A stretch of DNA of 64,000 bases from Serpentinicella alkaliphila. GTDB lineage: Bacteria; Bacillota; Clostridia; Peptostreptococcales; Natronincolaceae. The stretch spans positions 2,940,502-3,004,501 of the forward strand of contig NZ_CP058648.1 in assembly GCF_018141405.1 (NCBI RefSeq), given 5' to 3'. Below the pieces are notes generated by a model. It saw only the letters and a list, made by a program, of their open reading frames with translations. It searched no databases and had not been told where the DNA came from. Shown piece after piece: positions 54,755 to 63,507 of the stretch. How positions within the stretch are numbered: position 1 is the first letter of the stretch; the number at the start of each line of letters is the position of its first letter. The position numbers were made by a program, and so were the translations under genes.

Positions 54755-55945
54755 CTATTTATATATCTCAATTCTATTATATACATCGCTCCAATTAACT
54801 ATATAACCATAATTATTTAAATCTCTAATCCATATTAACTCTTCAAAAGCCGAAGAACTAATATCAACTAGTTTAATCACATCTTCCTTAGCAATATAAG
54901 CCCTACCTTCTTTAATATAAAGTTTAACTTTACCTTCTTCTACTTTTTCACGACCAAGTTTTGCATAATTTCCTTCTAAATCAACTACCGCTAACAATGA
55001 CTGTGCATCAGTAACATTTTTAGGTGCAAAATGACCTATTATTAAATTATTTAATTCTTCTGCACCAATAGTCATTACTGATGTTGGTAGTTTAATGTTT
55101 AATCCATCTGATCTTTTTGTTTTTGAGGTCATTTTTACTTCTATTTTCATATTTTCAACTAGTGGACTTGTAATAAATAATTCAGCCTCTTCCTTATATG
55201 AATCTTTCTCAAATACACTTAATTGATTGTAAAAACTTCCTGCTATAAATGTCCTTGCCATTTCAAGTTGTGGGGCAATCATAATATTATATTGTTCCAA
55301 AGCTTCAAGTTTTTGTTCTTCCGTTAACTTCATTTCTTCAGGTAACATTCCAACAGGCATTTTATCCATATTATTAATAATATATTTGATATAAGCATCG
55401 AATAAATCTACAATCTTATTTGAATCTAAGGTTAATTTATAGGTATTACCTTCTTTAATCATGCCAAGATCTATTCCTAAATCCATTTCATCAATAAATT
55501 TAATCATGTCTTGCAAGAAATTTCCATTAATTTGAATATTATTTTGATCATTTTTTAATAGAATAAACTCTTCTTTTATATCTATCTCGTCTTTTACCCC
55601 CAAAGTCTTCAGAAGAGCTACAATAGCATCTCTACTTATGTATACATCTGTGCCGCTAGCGTACATTTTAATAATTGGTAACTCTATTTGTCCGTTAACA
55701 TCTAAAACATCTATCTCGGTATATGAGATAACATCCTTTAAGTTGCTTTGTGAATGCAATCTTAATTTATACTGTTGGCTAACATTGGGTATAGATATAA
55801 CTAAATCAATTTCTGAGTGTCCTTCTAAAGCATCCCATTTGTAAATCTCTTTCATGCCTTCCCAGTATGATGCTTCTGCAGTTGTAAAACCAGTTGTTAC
55901 TAACATAGTGATTAGTAATAGCAAGATGATAGAAATTTTTTTCAT
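54755..55945 (-). CDS. Secreted protein with a C-terminal stalk-like (copper amine oxidase N-like) domain
   Basis: A 396-residue exported protein with a signal peptide (IILLLLITMLVTTGFTTAEA). The centre is alpha/beta and lacks a motif I know (a lipoprotein-like domain with DLGIDLGMIKEGNTYKLTLD). The last 60 residues (KLYIKEGRAYIAKEDVIKLV; NNYGYIVNWSDVYNRIEIYK) resemble the copper amine oxidase N-terminal-type repeat common in clostridial surface proteins. No sortase motif or lipobox. GGAGAGG ribosome site. Role unknown; probably binds something at the cell surface. Confidence 0.65.
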   Translation of the reverse strand: MKKISIILLLLITMLVTTGFTTAEASYWEGMKEIYKWDALEGHSEIDLVISIPNVSQQYKLRLHSQSNLKDVISYTEIDVLDVNGQIELPIIKMYASGTDVYISRDAIVALLKTLGVKDEIDIKEEFILLKNDQNNIQINGNFLQDMIKFIDEMDLGIDLGMIKEGNTYKLTLDSNKIVDLFDAYIKYIINNMDKMPVGMLPEEMKLTEEQKLEALEQYNIMIAPQLEMARTFIAGSFYNQLSVFEKDSYKEEAELFITSPLVENMKIEVKMTSKTKRSDGLNIKLPTSVMTIGAEELNNLIIGHFAPKNVTDAQSLLAVVDLEGNYAKLGREKVEEGKVKLYIKEGRAYIAKEDVIKLVDISSSAFEELIWIRDLNNYGYIVNWSDVYNRIEIYK

Positions 55946-56350
55946 TTAATCCTCTCCTTTTTAAATACATTACTGTCAAACTTCTTTGGCAGCCTTTTTA
56001 TATAGCTTGCTCCTACTGATTATATAATACAATCTACAAGGGCAAGATATATACAAAATAAATAAAGCTGAAAATTGGAAACATTTAACACATTGTTTAT
56101 TATATCACAATTATTCCCGAAGTAAACCTTAAAGCTCTTTATTTTTAAAAAGTTAGTAAATATTAAGAATCTTAAATCAAATTATTAATTGATTATCAAT
56201 TAAAAATGCATTATAATAAAAACTATAGTTTTTTACCTAGTGAAAAATGACATTTTATTTTAGATCTCAGTATAACTATTTTGTTTATAATTTGTTAAAA
56301 ATAATGTTGTGTAAGAAATAGTGCAAATACTAATTAAAAGGAAGGTACAT
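55946..56350. other. Intergenic region of about 400 bases
   Basis: Lies between two divergently transcribed genes and should hold promoters for both. The only structure seen is a small hairpin TGTCAAA-CTTC-TTTGGCA at 55974-55991 with a T run on the plus side, in the leader of the secreted protein. No riboswitch or reading frame was recognised. Confidence 0.5.
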
Positions 56351-57277
56351 ATGAATGATAAATTAAGATATGAATATTCTAGAAAAGCATCAATTTTAAG
56401 TATAATAGGAAATATTCTTTTAACTGGTTTTAAAGTAATTATTGGACTTCTATCTGGAAGTATTGCTTTAGTAGCCGATGCCTTTCACTCAGCCTCAGAC
56501 CTTATTGGCACAATCATTTTACTACAAGGCTTAAAAATTGCTCATATGCCCCCAGACGAGTCCCACCCCTATGGGCATCATAGGGCAGAAACAATTACAT
56601 CCAAAATATTAGCTATTATTTTAATAATAACTGCTCTAGGTATAGGTTACAGTTCATTTAGAATCATAAGATCACCAAATGTGACCCCACCAGAAACTTT
56701 TGCAATTTACATTATTATTTTATCTATAATAGTTAAAGAAGGTATGTATCGATATGCTTATAAAATAGGTAAACTCATTCAAAGTGATGCAGTCATTGCT
56801 GATGCATGGCATCATAGATCTGATGCATTTTCATCGATTGGAGCACTAATAGGAGTGGGCGGAGCAATACTAGGTTATCCAATTATGGACCCATTGGCTG
56901 GTATTTTTGTATCTATTCTTATTCTTAAAACGGGAATTGAAATATATATTAGTGCAGTTAGAGATTTGATGGATACAGCACCAAGCGATGAGATTATAAA
57001 CGAATTAAAAGATGCTGCCTATGAAGCCAACGGAGTTGAAGGAGTACAAGATATTAAAGTACGAAAACATGGTTCAAAGTTATTTGTAGATATGAAAATT
57101 TGTGTTAATAGTAATATTACAGTCTCTGAAGGCCATGGGGCAGCGGCTAGGGCAAAAGAAAATATTATCAAATCAAACGAATATATTCAGGATGTTCTAA
57201 TTCATGTAAACCCATGCTATAAGGAACACTCTAAAGACTGTGATACCTGTACTGAAGAGAAGAAAAATGGCCATTAA
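56351..57277 (+). CDS. Cation diffusion facilitator family transporter
   Basis: A 308-residue CDF protein with about six membrane helices and both metal sites: VADAFHSASD in helix 2, DAWHHRSDAF in helix 5, and the HPYGHHRAE loop; a cytoplasmic C-terminal domain follows. It exports divalent metal (Zn, Fe, Co or Mn) in exchange for protons. The HxxxD/HxxxD type suggests Zn/Fe/Co rather than Mn. The C-terminus ends in HSKDCDTCTEE, an extra Cys/His tail that might bind metal. ATG at 56351 follows GGAAGG. Confidence 0.92.
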   Translation: MNDKLRYEYSRKASILSIIGNILLTGFKVIIGLLSGSIALVADAFHSASDLIGTIILLQGLKIAHMPPDESHPYGHHRAETITSKILAIILIITALGIGYSSFRIIRSPNVTPPETFAIYIIILSIIVKEGMYRYAYKIGKLIQSDAVIADAWHHRSDAFSSIGALIGVGGAILGYPIMDPLAGIFVSILILKTGIEIYISAVRDLMDTAPSDEIINELKDAAYEANGVEGVQDIKVRKHGSKLFVDMKICVNSNITVSEGHGAAARAKENIIKSNEYIQDVLIHVNPCYKEHSKDCDTCTEEKKNGH

Positions 57278-57295
57278 GTTCATCAAAAATTACAA

Positions 57296-57339
57296 GGCAC
57301 AATTCATCCTCCGAGATAACAACGGAGGTTTCTTGTGCC
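57296..57339. terminator. Bidirectional terminator between the CDF and response-regulator genes
   Basis: GGCACAA and TTGTGCC outer arms, CCTCCG and CGGAGG inner arms, forming an interrupted long stem between the convergent genes. No strong T run, so termination strength is uncertain. Confidence 0.65.
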
Positions 57340-57348
57340 CCAAGTAGT

Positions 57349-57996
57349 TTATAATAATTTTTTAACATTGTTCCTATATGCATAAATTGCCGCTTGTGTT
57401 CTATCATTAACATCGATCTTTTTAAAGATGTTTGATACATGATTTTTAACGGTTTTTTCACTAATAAACAGAGTATTTGCTATTTCCTTATTATTTTGAC
57501 CCTCTGCAATTAGAGATAGTACTTCGAATTCCCTTCTTGTTAATTCATCAACACCATCATTACCTTTATACTTATTATTAAGTTCTTTTACGATTTCAGT
57601 CGTTATATTTGGGTGTATATATGACCCACCCTTATTAACATCCCTTATTGCTTTAATGAGACTTGCACTTTCCGCATCCTTTAGAACATATCCATTAGCA
57701 CCTAAATTAATTGTTTCAAATAGATATTCTCTGTCTTCATGGAAAGTAAGCATTATAACCTTAATTGTCTTATCCATATCCTTTATTCTTCTTAATGTCT
57801 GAATCCCATTCATTTTAGGCATATTAATGTCAAGTAATATTACATTAGGTTTAACTTTACTAATTAACTCAAGGGCCTCTTCTCCATTACTAGCCTGTCC
57901 AATAACTAAGATATCTTCCTCTAATTCTATTATTTGCTTTAATCCTTGTCTAACTAAACTATGATCATCTACTAATAATACTCTTATCTTTTCCAT
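57349..57996 (-). CDS. NarL/DegU-type response regulator
   Basis: A 215-residue regulator: receiver domain with the acidic pocket Asp10/Asp11 and phospho-acceptor Asp56 (ILLDINMPKMNG), and a LuxR-type helix-turn-helix at the C-terminus (LTRREFEVLSLIAEGQNNKE; FISEKTVKNHVSNIFKK). Order and length match DegU. The kinase gene lies 12 bases upstream. In Bacillus DegSU controls exoenzymes and biofilm or motility; the target set here is unknown. Confidence 0.93.
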   Translation of the reverse strand: MEKIRVLLVDDHSLVRQGLKQIIELEEDILVIGQASNGEEALELISKVKPNVILLDINMPKMNGIQTLRRIKDMDKTIKVIMLTFHEDREYLFETINLGANGYVLKDAESASLIKAIRDVNKGGSYIHPNITTEIVKELNNKYKGNDGVDELTRREFEVLSLIAEGQNNKEIANTLFISEKTVKNHVSNIFKKIDVNDRTQAAIYAYRNNVKKLL

Positions 57997-58008
57997 TTTT
58001 ACTCCTCC

Positions 58009-59157
58009 TTAGTTATCGTGGGGAATATGTACAAAAATCCTTGTACCATTATTTTTCGTACTTTTTATTTCAAAGTTTCCGTTTAATAGCTTTACACGTT
58101 CTTCCATGTTCATTAAACCAAAACCACCTTCGATTTTATCTTTAGACTCAACTTCCTCTATATTAAAACCTAGACCATTATCAATAATGCTCATGGTAGT
58201 ATATTCTTTAGTCATCTCTATCCTAAGCTTTACTAAGCTAGCGTTAGAGTGTTTTCTAACGTTATTAAGTGCTTCTTGTATTACACGAAAAATACAAAGA
58301 TTTTTAACCTTATCTTCTATCCACTGCTTCGACAGTATAACAAAATCTACTTCTATATCTGTCTCATCTTGAAAATTCTTTATGTATTGTTGAATAGTAG
58401 GTACAAAACCTAAATCATCTAATGACATCGGTCTTAGATTATATATTATTTTGCGTATATCCTTAATTGTATCTCTTAAATTTTTCTTAAGTAGGTCTAT
58501 TTCAATCTTAGTCCTATTTGTGTCAATATCAATCAGTTTTTCACAAACCTCTGCTTTAATTACAACATTTGATAATGACTGGGCAGGACCATCATGTATA
58601 TCTCTTGCAATTCTCTGTCTTTCATCTTCCTGGGCTTGAATTATTCTTTTTGCTAGAACATGTTTTTGTTGTATGTCTTCTAGAGTGCTGGTTATATCTT
58701 GTATATTCCCATCTAAAAACTCAAGTACTATGCCCATTTTAGATGTTAGATTCTCAGCTTTTTGTAAAGTTTGAGCCGCATTCTTAAGTCTAAATTCTGT
58801 TTCTGTTCTTTTCTTTATTAATTCTTTCTCTTGCTGTCTTCTTAAAACAAGATTGATTTGGAATTCATTTGCCTTCTCATAAGCTTCTCTTATATCCTCT
58901 TCATTGTAATCAATAAAATTCTTACTAACATCAACTAATCTTTTTCTAGACTTTTTTTCTAATACTTCTAGCTTATCTACTTCACTAATAACTGTTTGAA
59001 TGCTTTTTTGAATTTCAATTAATTCCTTTTTTAAGTCATTATATTCATTTCTCGCACTCTCAGCAATATCAAAAATCTCTCGCTTACTCTCATCTATGGC
59101 TGCAGTAACCTTACTCAATATATCATTCATTTTGTGTGTGTTAATCATATGATTCAT
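58009..59157 (-). CDS. DegS-type cytoplasmic sensor histidine kinase
   Basis: A 382-residue kinase without membrane helices. Residues 10-170 form a long coiled-coil DegS sensor domain, then HisKA_3 with His188 in ARDIHDGPAQSLSN, and a HATPase with VIQEALNNVRKHSNASLV and GGFGLMNMEERVKLL. It should phosphorylate the response regulator encoded just downstream. GAGGTGG ribosome site. Signal unknown; DegS of Bacillus senses an intracellular cue. Confidence 0.93.
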   Translation of the reverse strand: MNHMINTHKMNDILSKVTAAIDESKREIFDIAESARNEYNDLKKELIEIQKSIQTVISEVDKLEVLEKKSRKRLVDVSKNFIDYNEEDIREAYEKANEFQINLVLRRQQEKELIKKRTETEFRLKNAAQTLQKAENLTSKMGIVLEFLDGNIQDITSTLEDIQQKHVLAKRIIQAQEDERQRIARDIHDGPAQSLSNVVIKAEVCEKLIDIDTNRTKIEIDLLKKNLRDTIKDIRKIIYNLRPMSLDDLGFVPTIQQYIKNFQDETDIEVDFVILSKQWIEDKVKNLCIFRVIQEALNNVRKHSNASLVKLRIEMTKEYTTMSIIDNGLGFNIEEVESKDKIEGGFGLMNMEERVKLLNGNFEIKSTKNNGTRIFVHIPHDN

Positions 59158-59282
59158 TTATACCACCTCAATCTATACTACTACAATTCGACATTTTTTC
59201 TGATTATCCTCTTTATTATATCAAAGTAATTTGCTATTGTTAATCCTACTAATTATCCATATATATATGTAAAAAATGGAAT

Positions 59283-59304
59283 AAAAAAATCCCCTGACGG
59301 GGAC
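59283..59304 (-). terminator. Terminator after the zinc-ribbon gene
   Basis: TCCCC / GGGGA with a TGAC loop and seven T on the minus strand, just after the 59310-59588 gene. Confidence 0.85.
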
Positions 59305-59309
59305 TGTGT

Positions 59310-59588
59310 TTAAAAAGGAATACACTCATCATCTTCTTCTAGGTATGAGTGTTTTTCTTCTTTTTGTTCACCAAAATAATAAAAATCCTCATTACAATTA
59401 GGGCATACCATAATCGGCATACCTTTTCTATTTTTATTTTGTTCTTCGTCGTACTCTTCGTCACAGTAGGTATCCAAATCTGCAAACTCATCCACAATAT
59501 CTGCGGGAGCCCACTCCAAATACTTACACTTCAAACAATGATATTTGTACAACTTTTCTTTGTAATGGCGCTCTACTAATGGGCTCAT
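59310..59588 (-). CDS. Small zinc-ribbon-like protein
   Basis: A 92-residue acidic protein with CLKC near residue 19 and CPNC near residue 62, two CxxC pairs suitable for one zinc site, and a very acidic C-terminus (EEKHSYLEEDDECIPF). I know no named family. GGAGGAAAT ribosome site and its own terminator show it is a gene. It sits beside the IS91-type element, downstream of the transposase, but its acidic, conserved look suggests a chromosomal gene. Confidence 0.65.
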   Translation of the reverse strand: MSPLVERHYKEKLYKYHCLKCKYLEWAPADIVDEFADLDTYCDEEYDEEQNKNRKGMPIMVCPNCNEDFYYFGEQKEEKHSYLEEDDECIPF

Positions 59589-59630
59589 ATAATATTTCCT
59601 CCATATCCCTAGATTCTCTTATATCATATA

Positions 59631-60788
59631 TCACCCCATAGTCTTTATGCCATATTCTCCATAAAATTTTTCAGTGGTACATTTTACACATAAAAGTGGA
59701 TTTCTTCCGAAATTCTCTATAATCCTCTCTTTCCAGGTCTTTTTCTTTTCAAAACTTTTTCTCTTATCCCTAAGCAATTTTTCTATAGACTTTTCCTTCA
59801 TAAAATTATATAGATGCACTATATCCTTGGATATCTTATTTCTTCTCCTTGAATACAGTCCATATCTTCTTACTGTCTTGAATCCTTTAGGTACTATATG
59901 TTGTGTTATTTTTCCTATAAATTCTAACACATCCATAGTTATCTTTACTTTTTTTCCATCGTTATGATCTTCATACCAAAACGTAACCTTTTCTCCATCA
60001 TATTCCTCTATTCTATATTCTGCTATATTTGCTCTAGCAAGATATCTTCCTATGTACTTTACTGCTTGTCTTGTATCATTCAGTTTTCTCTTTGCATTAA
60101 CATAAAACCCATTTGGATATCTTTTATACATCTCACTTATTAGCTGCCTGGTTTCATAACTATTAAAATATTTCTTAATTATTTCTAGTAGCACCTTCTG
60201 CCATGCTTTCTTCAAAAATGGATATGGTATATATTCAACACTCTTCCACCAATTATTATTTCTATCTATTGCTCCCTCTGTTACTAATGCATGTATATGT
60301 GGGTTCCATTTCAAATCTCTTCCAAAGGTGTGCACTACAGCTATTATACCTACTTCATAATCACATTTCCTATTATTTTTATACCAATATGAAATTACGT
60401 TGTATACTGCATCCTGCAATTCTTTTAATAATTCTCTCCTTGCATAAAAGAAGTTTCTCAGTTCCTTAGGCATTGTAAATACACTATGTCTATGCCCTAC
60501 CCTTAACATGTTCTGTTGCTGCTTTTCAGCCCATTTTAGTGTATATACTCTTCCGCATTTATTGCAAAACTTGCTTTTACATGTAAATGGTACTTTCGTT
60601 ACACTAAAACAATCCTCACATATATATTCGGCATATCCATTTTTAACATCGCTACAATTTATAGCCTTATTTACTAGATCATCTATATGTTCTCTCATAA
60701 CCTTAGGAACTCTAGACCAGTATGTGTTTTTAAAGTCCTCATATCTATCTACCAATATCTCTTTAACTGTTATCTTTTTTCTATTCAT
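59631..60788 (-). mobile_element. IS91-family transposase (HUH/Y2 type)
   Basis: A 385-residue rolling-circle transposase. A zinc domain comes first (CEDCFS, CKSKFCNKCGR at 57-80), then the HUH metal motif HIH at 164-166 in KWNPHIHALVTEG, then two tyrosines Tyr245 and Tyr249 in KYIGRYLA, the Y2 signature of IS91. It moves by single-strand transposition from an origin end to a terminus end. The frame is intact. I could not place the element ends; no terminal inverted repeats are expected in this family. The ribosome site is weak (TTGAGAT). Confidence 0.88.
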
Positions 60789-60845
60789 ATCTCAATCATA
60801 CCATATGTTATCCACAGATTTTTAATTTTATAATTTCCTATAGAA

Positions 60846-60866
60846 TAAAAAAACGGCATACGCCGT
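60846..60866 (-). terminator. Terminator after the secreted 156-residue protein gene
   Basis: ACGGC-ATAC-GCCGT hairpin followed by seven T on the minus strand, four bases after the stop. Confidence 0.85.
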
Positions 60867-60869
60867 CAA

Positions 60870-61340
60870 TTAATTCTGAGTTATGTAATTGCTTAACATC
60901 CAGTTATTATTAATCTTTTCTAAATATACTGTGTAGCAAACATTCTCTGTATATGTTTGCATAATATCCTGAACAGTCCATCTTAATTCTACATTAGCCT
61001 TTATTTTCTCTTTTTGAACAGTAATAATTTCTAAATTTTCTAGTTTTACGTCATCAATTAACTCATATGATGTTGGATTATATCTAATATGGCTATATAT
61101 TTCTAAATCACTTTCAAGTAATGGCTCTGTTGTATTTTGTTTTAAATCTGACTTCAAGAGCTCCATAGATTCATAACCTCCTAAGACAAAAGAATTCCAT
61201 ATATCTGATCTTGTTTGAAATAAACTTTCAATATGAGACTCAAGTGAATAATGACCAACAGTAACTTCGCTGTAAGTATTGAACGGTATAAAAAATAAAG
61301 AAAAAGCAATAGTTATAACTACAACTAATGAAAGACGCAT
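60870..61340 (-). CDS. Unknown secreted protein
   Basis: A 156-residue protein with a signal peptide (LSLVVVITIAFSLFFIPFNT) and a soluble domain of about 130 residues that looks like an alpha+beta NTF2-like or SnoaL-like fold (IWNSFVLGGYESMELL; KIKANVELRWTVQDIMQTYT; VYLEKINNNWMLSNYIT). The fold is a guess from the strand pattern; no family is recognised. GGGGGTAAA ribosome site. It is transcribed alone upstream of the IS91-type element. Confidence 0.6.
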   Translation of the reverse strand: MRLSLVVVITIAFSLFFIPFNTYSEVTVGHYSLESHIESLFQTRSDIWNSFVLGGYESMELLKSDLKQNTTEPLLESDLEIYSHIRYNPTSYELIDDVKLENLEIITVQKEKIKANVELRWTVQDIMQTYTENVCYTVYLEKINNNWMLSNYITQN

Positions 61341-61469
61341 AAATTTACCCCCTAATTATTTATCTATGGCTTGTGATAAGCTTAATTATAAATAATAGAG
61401 GGTAAAAAATTTAGTTTATTTTGACAGGCATTACATATTATTTAACTACATATTAATTCAACTTCTAAG

Positions 61470-61922
61470 TTAAATCGATGCTAACTGCTTTTTTTCATCA
61501 TCCTTAAATATATATTCTAAATCTATTAAAACTATCATTCTTTCTTCAACCTTAGCTATACCAGCTATGTATCTAACGTCATCATTAACTATTAATTCAG
61601 GTGTTTGTTCTATATCCTTATCATTAATTGTCAATACATAGGATGCATCATCAACAAAAAAACCTACTTGCATATCATTAACATTTACTATTATTATTCT
61701 ACTATTCTTCTTGTTAACTTGCTCAAAAGGCAGATTAAATTTTTTTCTAAGATTGATTACAGGTGTTATTACGCCTCTTAAATTAATTATTCCCTCAATA
61801 AACTCTGGTGAATTAGGTATACTTGTAATATCTCTAAATTCACTAATTTCTTTTACATTTTCGATATTAACCCCATATTCCTCACCATTTATCTTTAAAA
61901 TTACAAATTGCTTTTCACCCAT
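61470..61922 (-). CDS. cheW: Chemotaxis coupling protein CheW
   Basis: A 150-residue CheW (FVILKINGEEYGVNIENVKE; GIINLRGVITPVINLRKKF). It couples receptors to the CheA kinase in chemotaxis arrays. GGGGGGATAAA ribosome site. No other chemotaxis genes lie in the window, so it is an isolated CheW whose partners are elsewhere. It begins 15 bases after the DUF896 gene stop. Confidence 0.95.
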   Translation of the reverse strand: MGEKQFVILKINGEEYGVNIENVKEISEFRDITSIPNSPEFIEGIINLRGVITPVINLRKKFNLPFEQVNKKNSRIIIVNVNDMQVGFFVDDASYVLTINDKDIEQTPELIVNDDVRYIAGIAKVEERMIVLIDLEYIFKDDEKKQLASI

Positions 61923-61937
61923 TTTTATCCCCCCACG

Positions 61938-62108
61938 TTAATCTGTAAACTCTATCCTATCTAACTGTTTTTTAAAGCTCTCTTTAAAAGCTTCTATATA
62001 TTCTTTTCTCAGTATTTGCTGCTCATCTTTTTCTGACTCAGATAGATTCCTTGCTTTTGATTCTTTTGCTAAAAAATTAAGTCTATTGAGCTTATCATTT
62101 GGTAACAT
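61938..62108 (-). CDS. DUF896 (YnzC/UPF0291) small protein
   Basis: A 56-residue reading frame: MLPNDKLNRLNFLAKESKAR, later SESEKDEQQILRKEYIEAF and a C-terminal KKQLDRIEFTD. The pattern of two helices with LAKESKARNLSESE is that of DUF896, the family of Bacillus YnzC, associated with the SOS region there. AGGAGTG ribosome site seven bases before ATG. It is short and easily missed by gene finders. Probably co-transcribed with cheW. Confidence 0.88.
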   Translation of the reverse strand: MLPNDKLNRLNFLAKESKARNLSESEKDEQQILRKEYIEAFKESFKKQLDRIEFTD

Positions 62109-62197
62109 TAAAACACTCCTTTAATTCTCACTAATTATATTTATATTTATACTATTATACTATAATATTGTCAAATATTAATATACTATAAATTATT

Positions 62198-63013
62198 TTA
62201 GCTGCTAATTATATTAATAGAGTCATCTTTTTTGTCCTCAGGCTTAGGTTGACTTTCTATTAATTGTTCGTTTTCTTTGGGTTTGTCGTCCATACTAATA
62301 CTTGATACAACTTTCATAATGTTAACCATTCTAGATAAGTTTTCTCTTTGTTCTTCGGCTATATAAGGTTTTAACATCTCAATTATATCTATTTCGTTAA
62401 TTGTGCCCTTTTCTTCTATAGATTTATATAACTTTAGCATAGATAAGAGCTTTTTACCCTCACTGATTTTAGTAGAAATTTCTTTATCTAAAAACGGCTC
62501 AATAACATCAATATATTTTTCAATATGATCCATTGTTAGTCCTGTACCTTGACTATTTATGGTTTGTAAATCTTTTAATTTATTTGTAAATTTTTTAACT
62601 TGAACATCCATATCAATGGCCTGATGAATAACATCTCTTTTTTCATCGTCTATAAACTCGCTTAAATCAATTAACATATTTCGTTTTCTATCATCTAAAG
62701 TTAGGGAACTGTTTCTAATATTTGCGTTTACAATTTCATCCGTTTGGAATAATAGTTTTGCATTTCCAATAAGCTGAAGTATTATTTCTGCCCTATGAAT
62801 AATTTTTTGTTCATCTGTATCCATGTATCCTTTTATTCTATTGAGTAATTTCGCTTTTTTATCAATACTATCCGTATCTATTTCTTTAAAACTCAACTTC
62901 TTAGTAATATTTAATTTAGATTTATCTCTTGAAAGAAAAAGATATAAAAAAAATCCTAATACAAGTATATTTAATATATCACTATCATTATTTTTTTCTA
63001 TTTTGTTATACAT
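62198..63013 (-). CDS. Unknown membrane-anchored protein with four helical repeats
   Basis: A 271-residue protein I cannot assign. Residues 13-28 are a membrane helix, followed by a cytoplasmic region. I see four copies of a roughly 27-residue helical unit of the form hydrophobic-x-P/Y-acidic-xx-hydrophobic, at about 56-82 (RIKGYMDTDEQKIIHRAEI), 113-139 (DLSEFIDDEKRDVIHQAID), 167-194 (VIEPFLDKEISTKISEGKK) and 210-236 (MLKPYIAEEQRENLSRMVN). A divergent gene at 63172 carries the same unit. AGGAGG ribosome site. Role unknown. Confidence 0.65.
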   Translation of the reverse strand: MYNKIEKNNDSDILNILVLGFFLYLFLSRDKSKLNITKKLSFKEIDTDSIDKKAKLLNRIKGYMDTDEQKIIHRAEIILQLIGNAKLLFQTDEIVNANIRNSSLTLDDRKRNMLIDLSEFIDDEKRDVIHQAIDMDVQVKKFTNKLKDLQTINSQGTGLTMDHIEKYIDVIEPFLDKEISTKISEGKKLLSMLKLYKSIEEKGTINEIDIIEMLKPYIAEEQRENLSRMVNIMKVVSSISMDDKPKENEQLIESQPKPEDKKDDSINIISS

Positions 63014-63171
63014 TCTTTACCTCCTATTGGACTTATTTATTTATTAATAATATATTCATAGGTTTTCTTTTTATTAAAACTTTAAATTTTAGTAACAAAT
63101 TTTATTACAATTGCATACTTTATATAGAAGTTATTTTTTCATGTCATTTTATAAATTGGGGGGAAAGATTA

Positions 63172-63456
63172 ATGGATTTTAATAAGATTAATGAACTAAT
63201 GAATGCAGCTAAAAGAGGTGACTATTCAAAGTTAGAAGAGGTAAAATCAATGGTTTCTGATGAAGATTATCAAAAAGCAGTTAATATCTTTAATGAATAT
63301 AGTCAAAAATCTGAGGAAGAAATTTTAAAAGAGTTAAGCATGCTCAGGAAATTTGTGAAAAATGAGCAAGAAGTTATCGACAAAATCATGCCGTTTTTAA
63401 ATGAAGAGCAAAAATCTAAGTTAGCGAATGTTTTGAAAGCTTTAGATAATTATTAA
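63172..63456 (+). CDS. Unknown small protein with two copies of the same helical unit
   Basis: A 94-residue all-helical soluble protein. Units: LEEVKSMVSDEDYQKAVNIF at residues 21-40 and VIDKIMPFLNEEQKSKLANV at 68-87, matching the repeats of the divergent membrane protein at 62198-63013. The frame is open upstream to 62929, but ATG at 63172 has GGGGGGAAAG in front and is the natural start. It has a strong terminator. No function known; it may bind the membrane partner through the shared helices. Confidence 0.65.
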   Translation: MDFNKINELMNAAKRGDYSKLEEVKSMVSDEDYQKAVNIFNEYSQKSEEEILKELSMLRKFVKNEQEVIDKIMPFLNEEQKSKLANVLKALDNY

Positions 63457-63458
63457 AA

Positions 63459-63500
63459 AAAAACAGTGCTTCACACATTTTAATGTGAGCACTGTTTTTA
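63459..63500. terminator. Bidirectional terminator
   Basis: AACAGTGC / GCACTGTT outer stem with an inner CACATT/AATGTG pairing and A and T runs on both sides; it lies between the convergent 63172 gene and the GAF-domain gene. Confidence 0.9.
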
Positions 63501-63507
63501 CTTTTAC

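Noticed and set aside
62929-63171. Longer start for the small helical protein
   Set aside because: The extension overlaps the divergent gene, is full of hydrophobic and aromatic residues from AT-rich DNA, and has no ribosome site.
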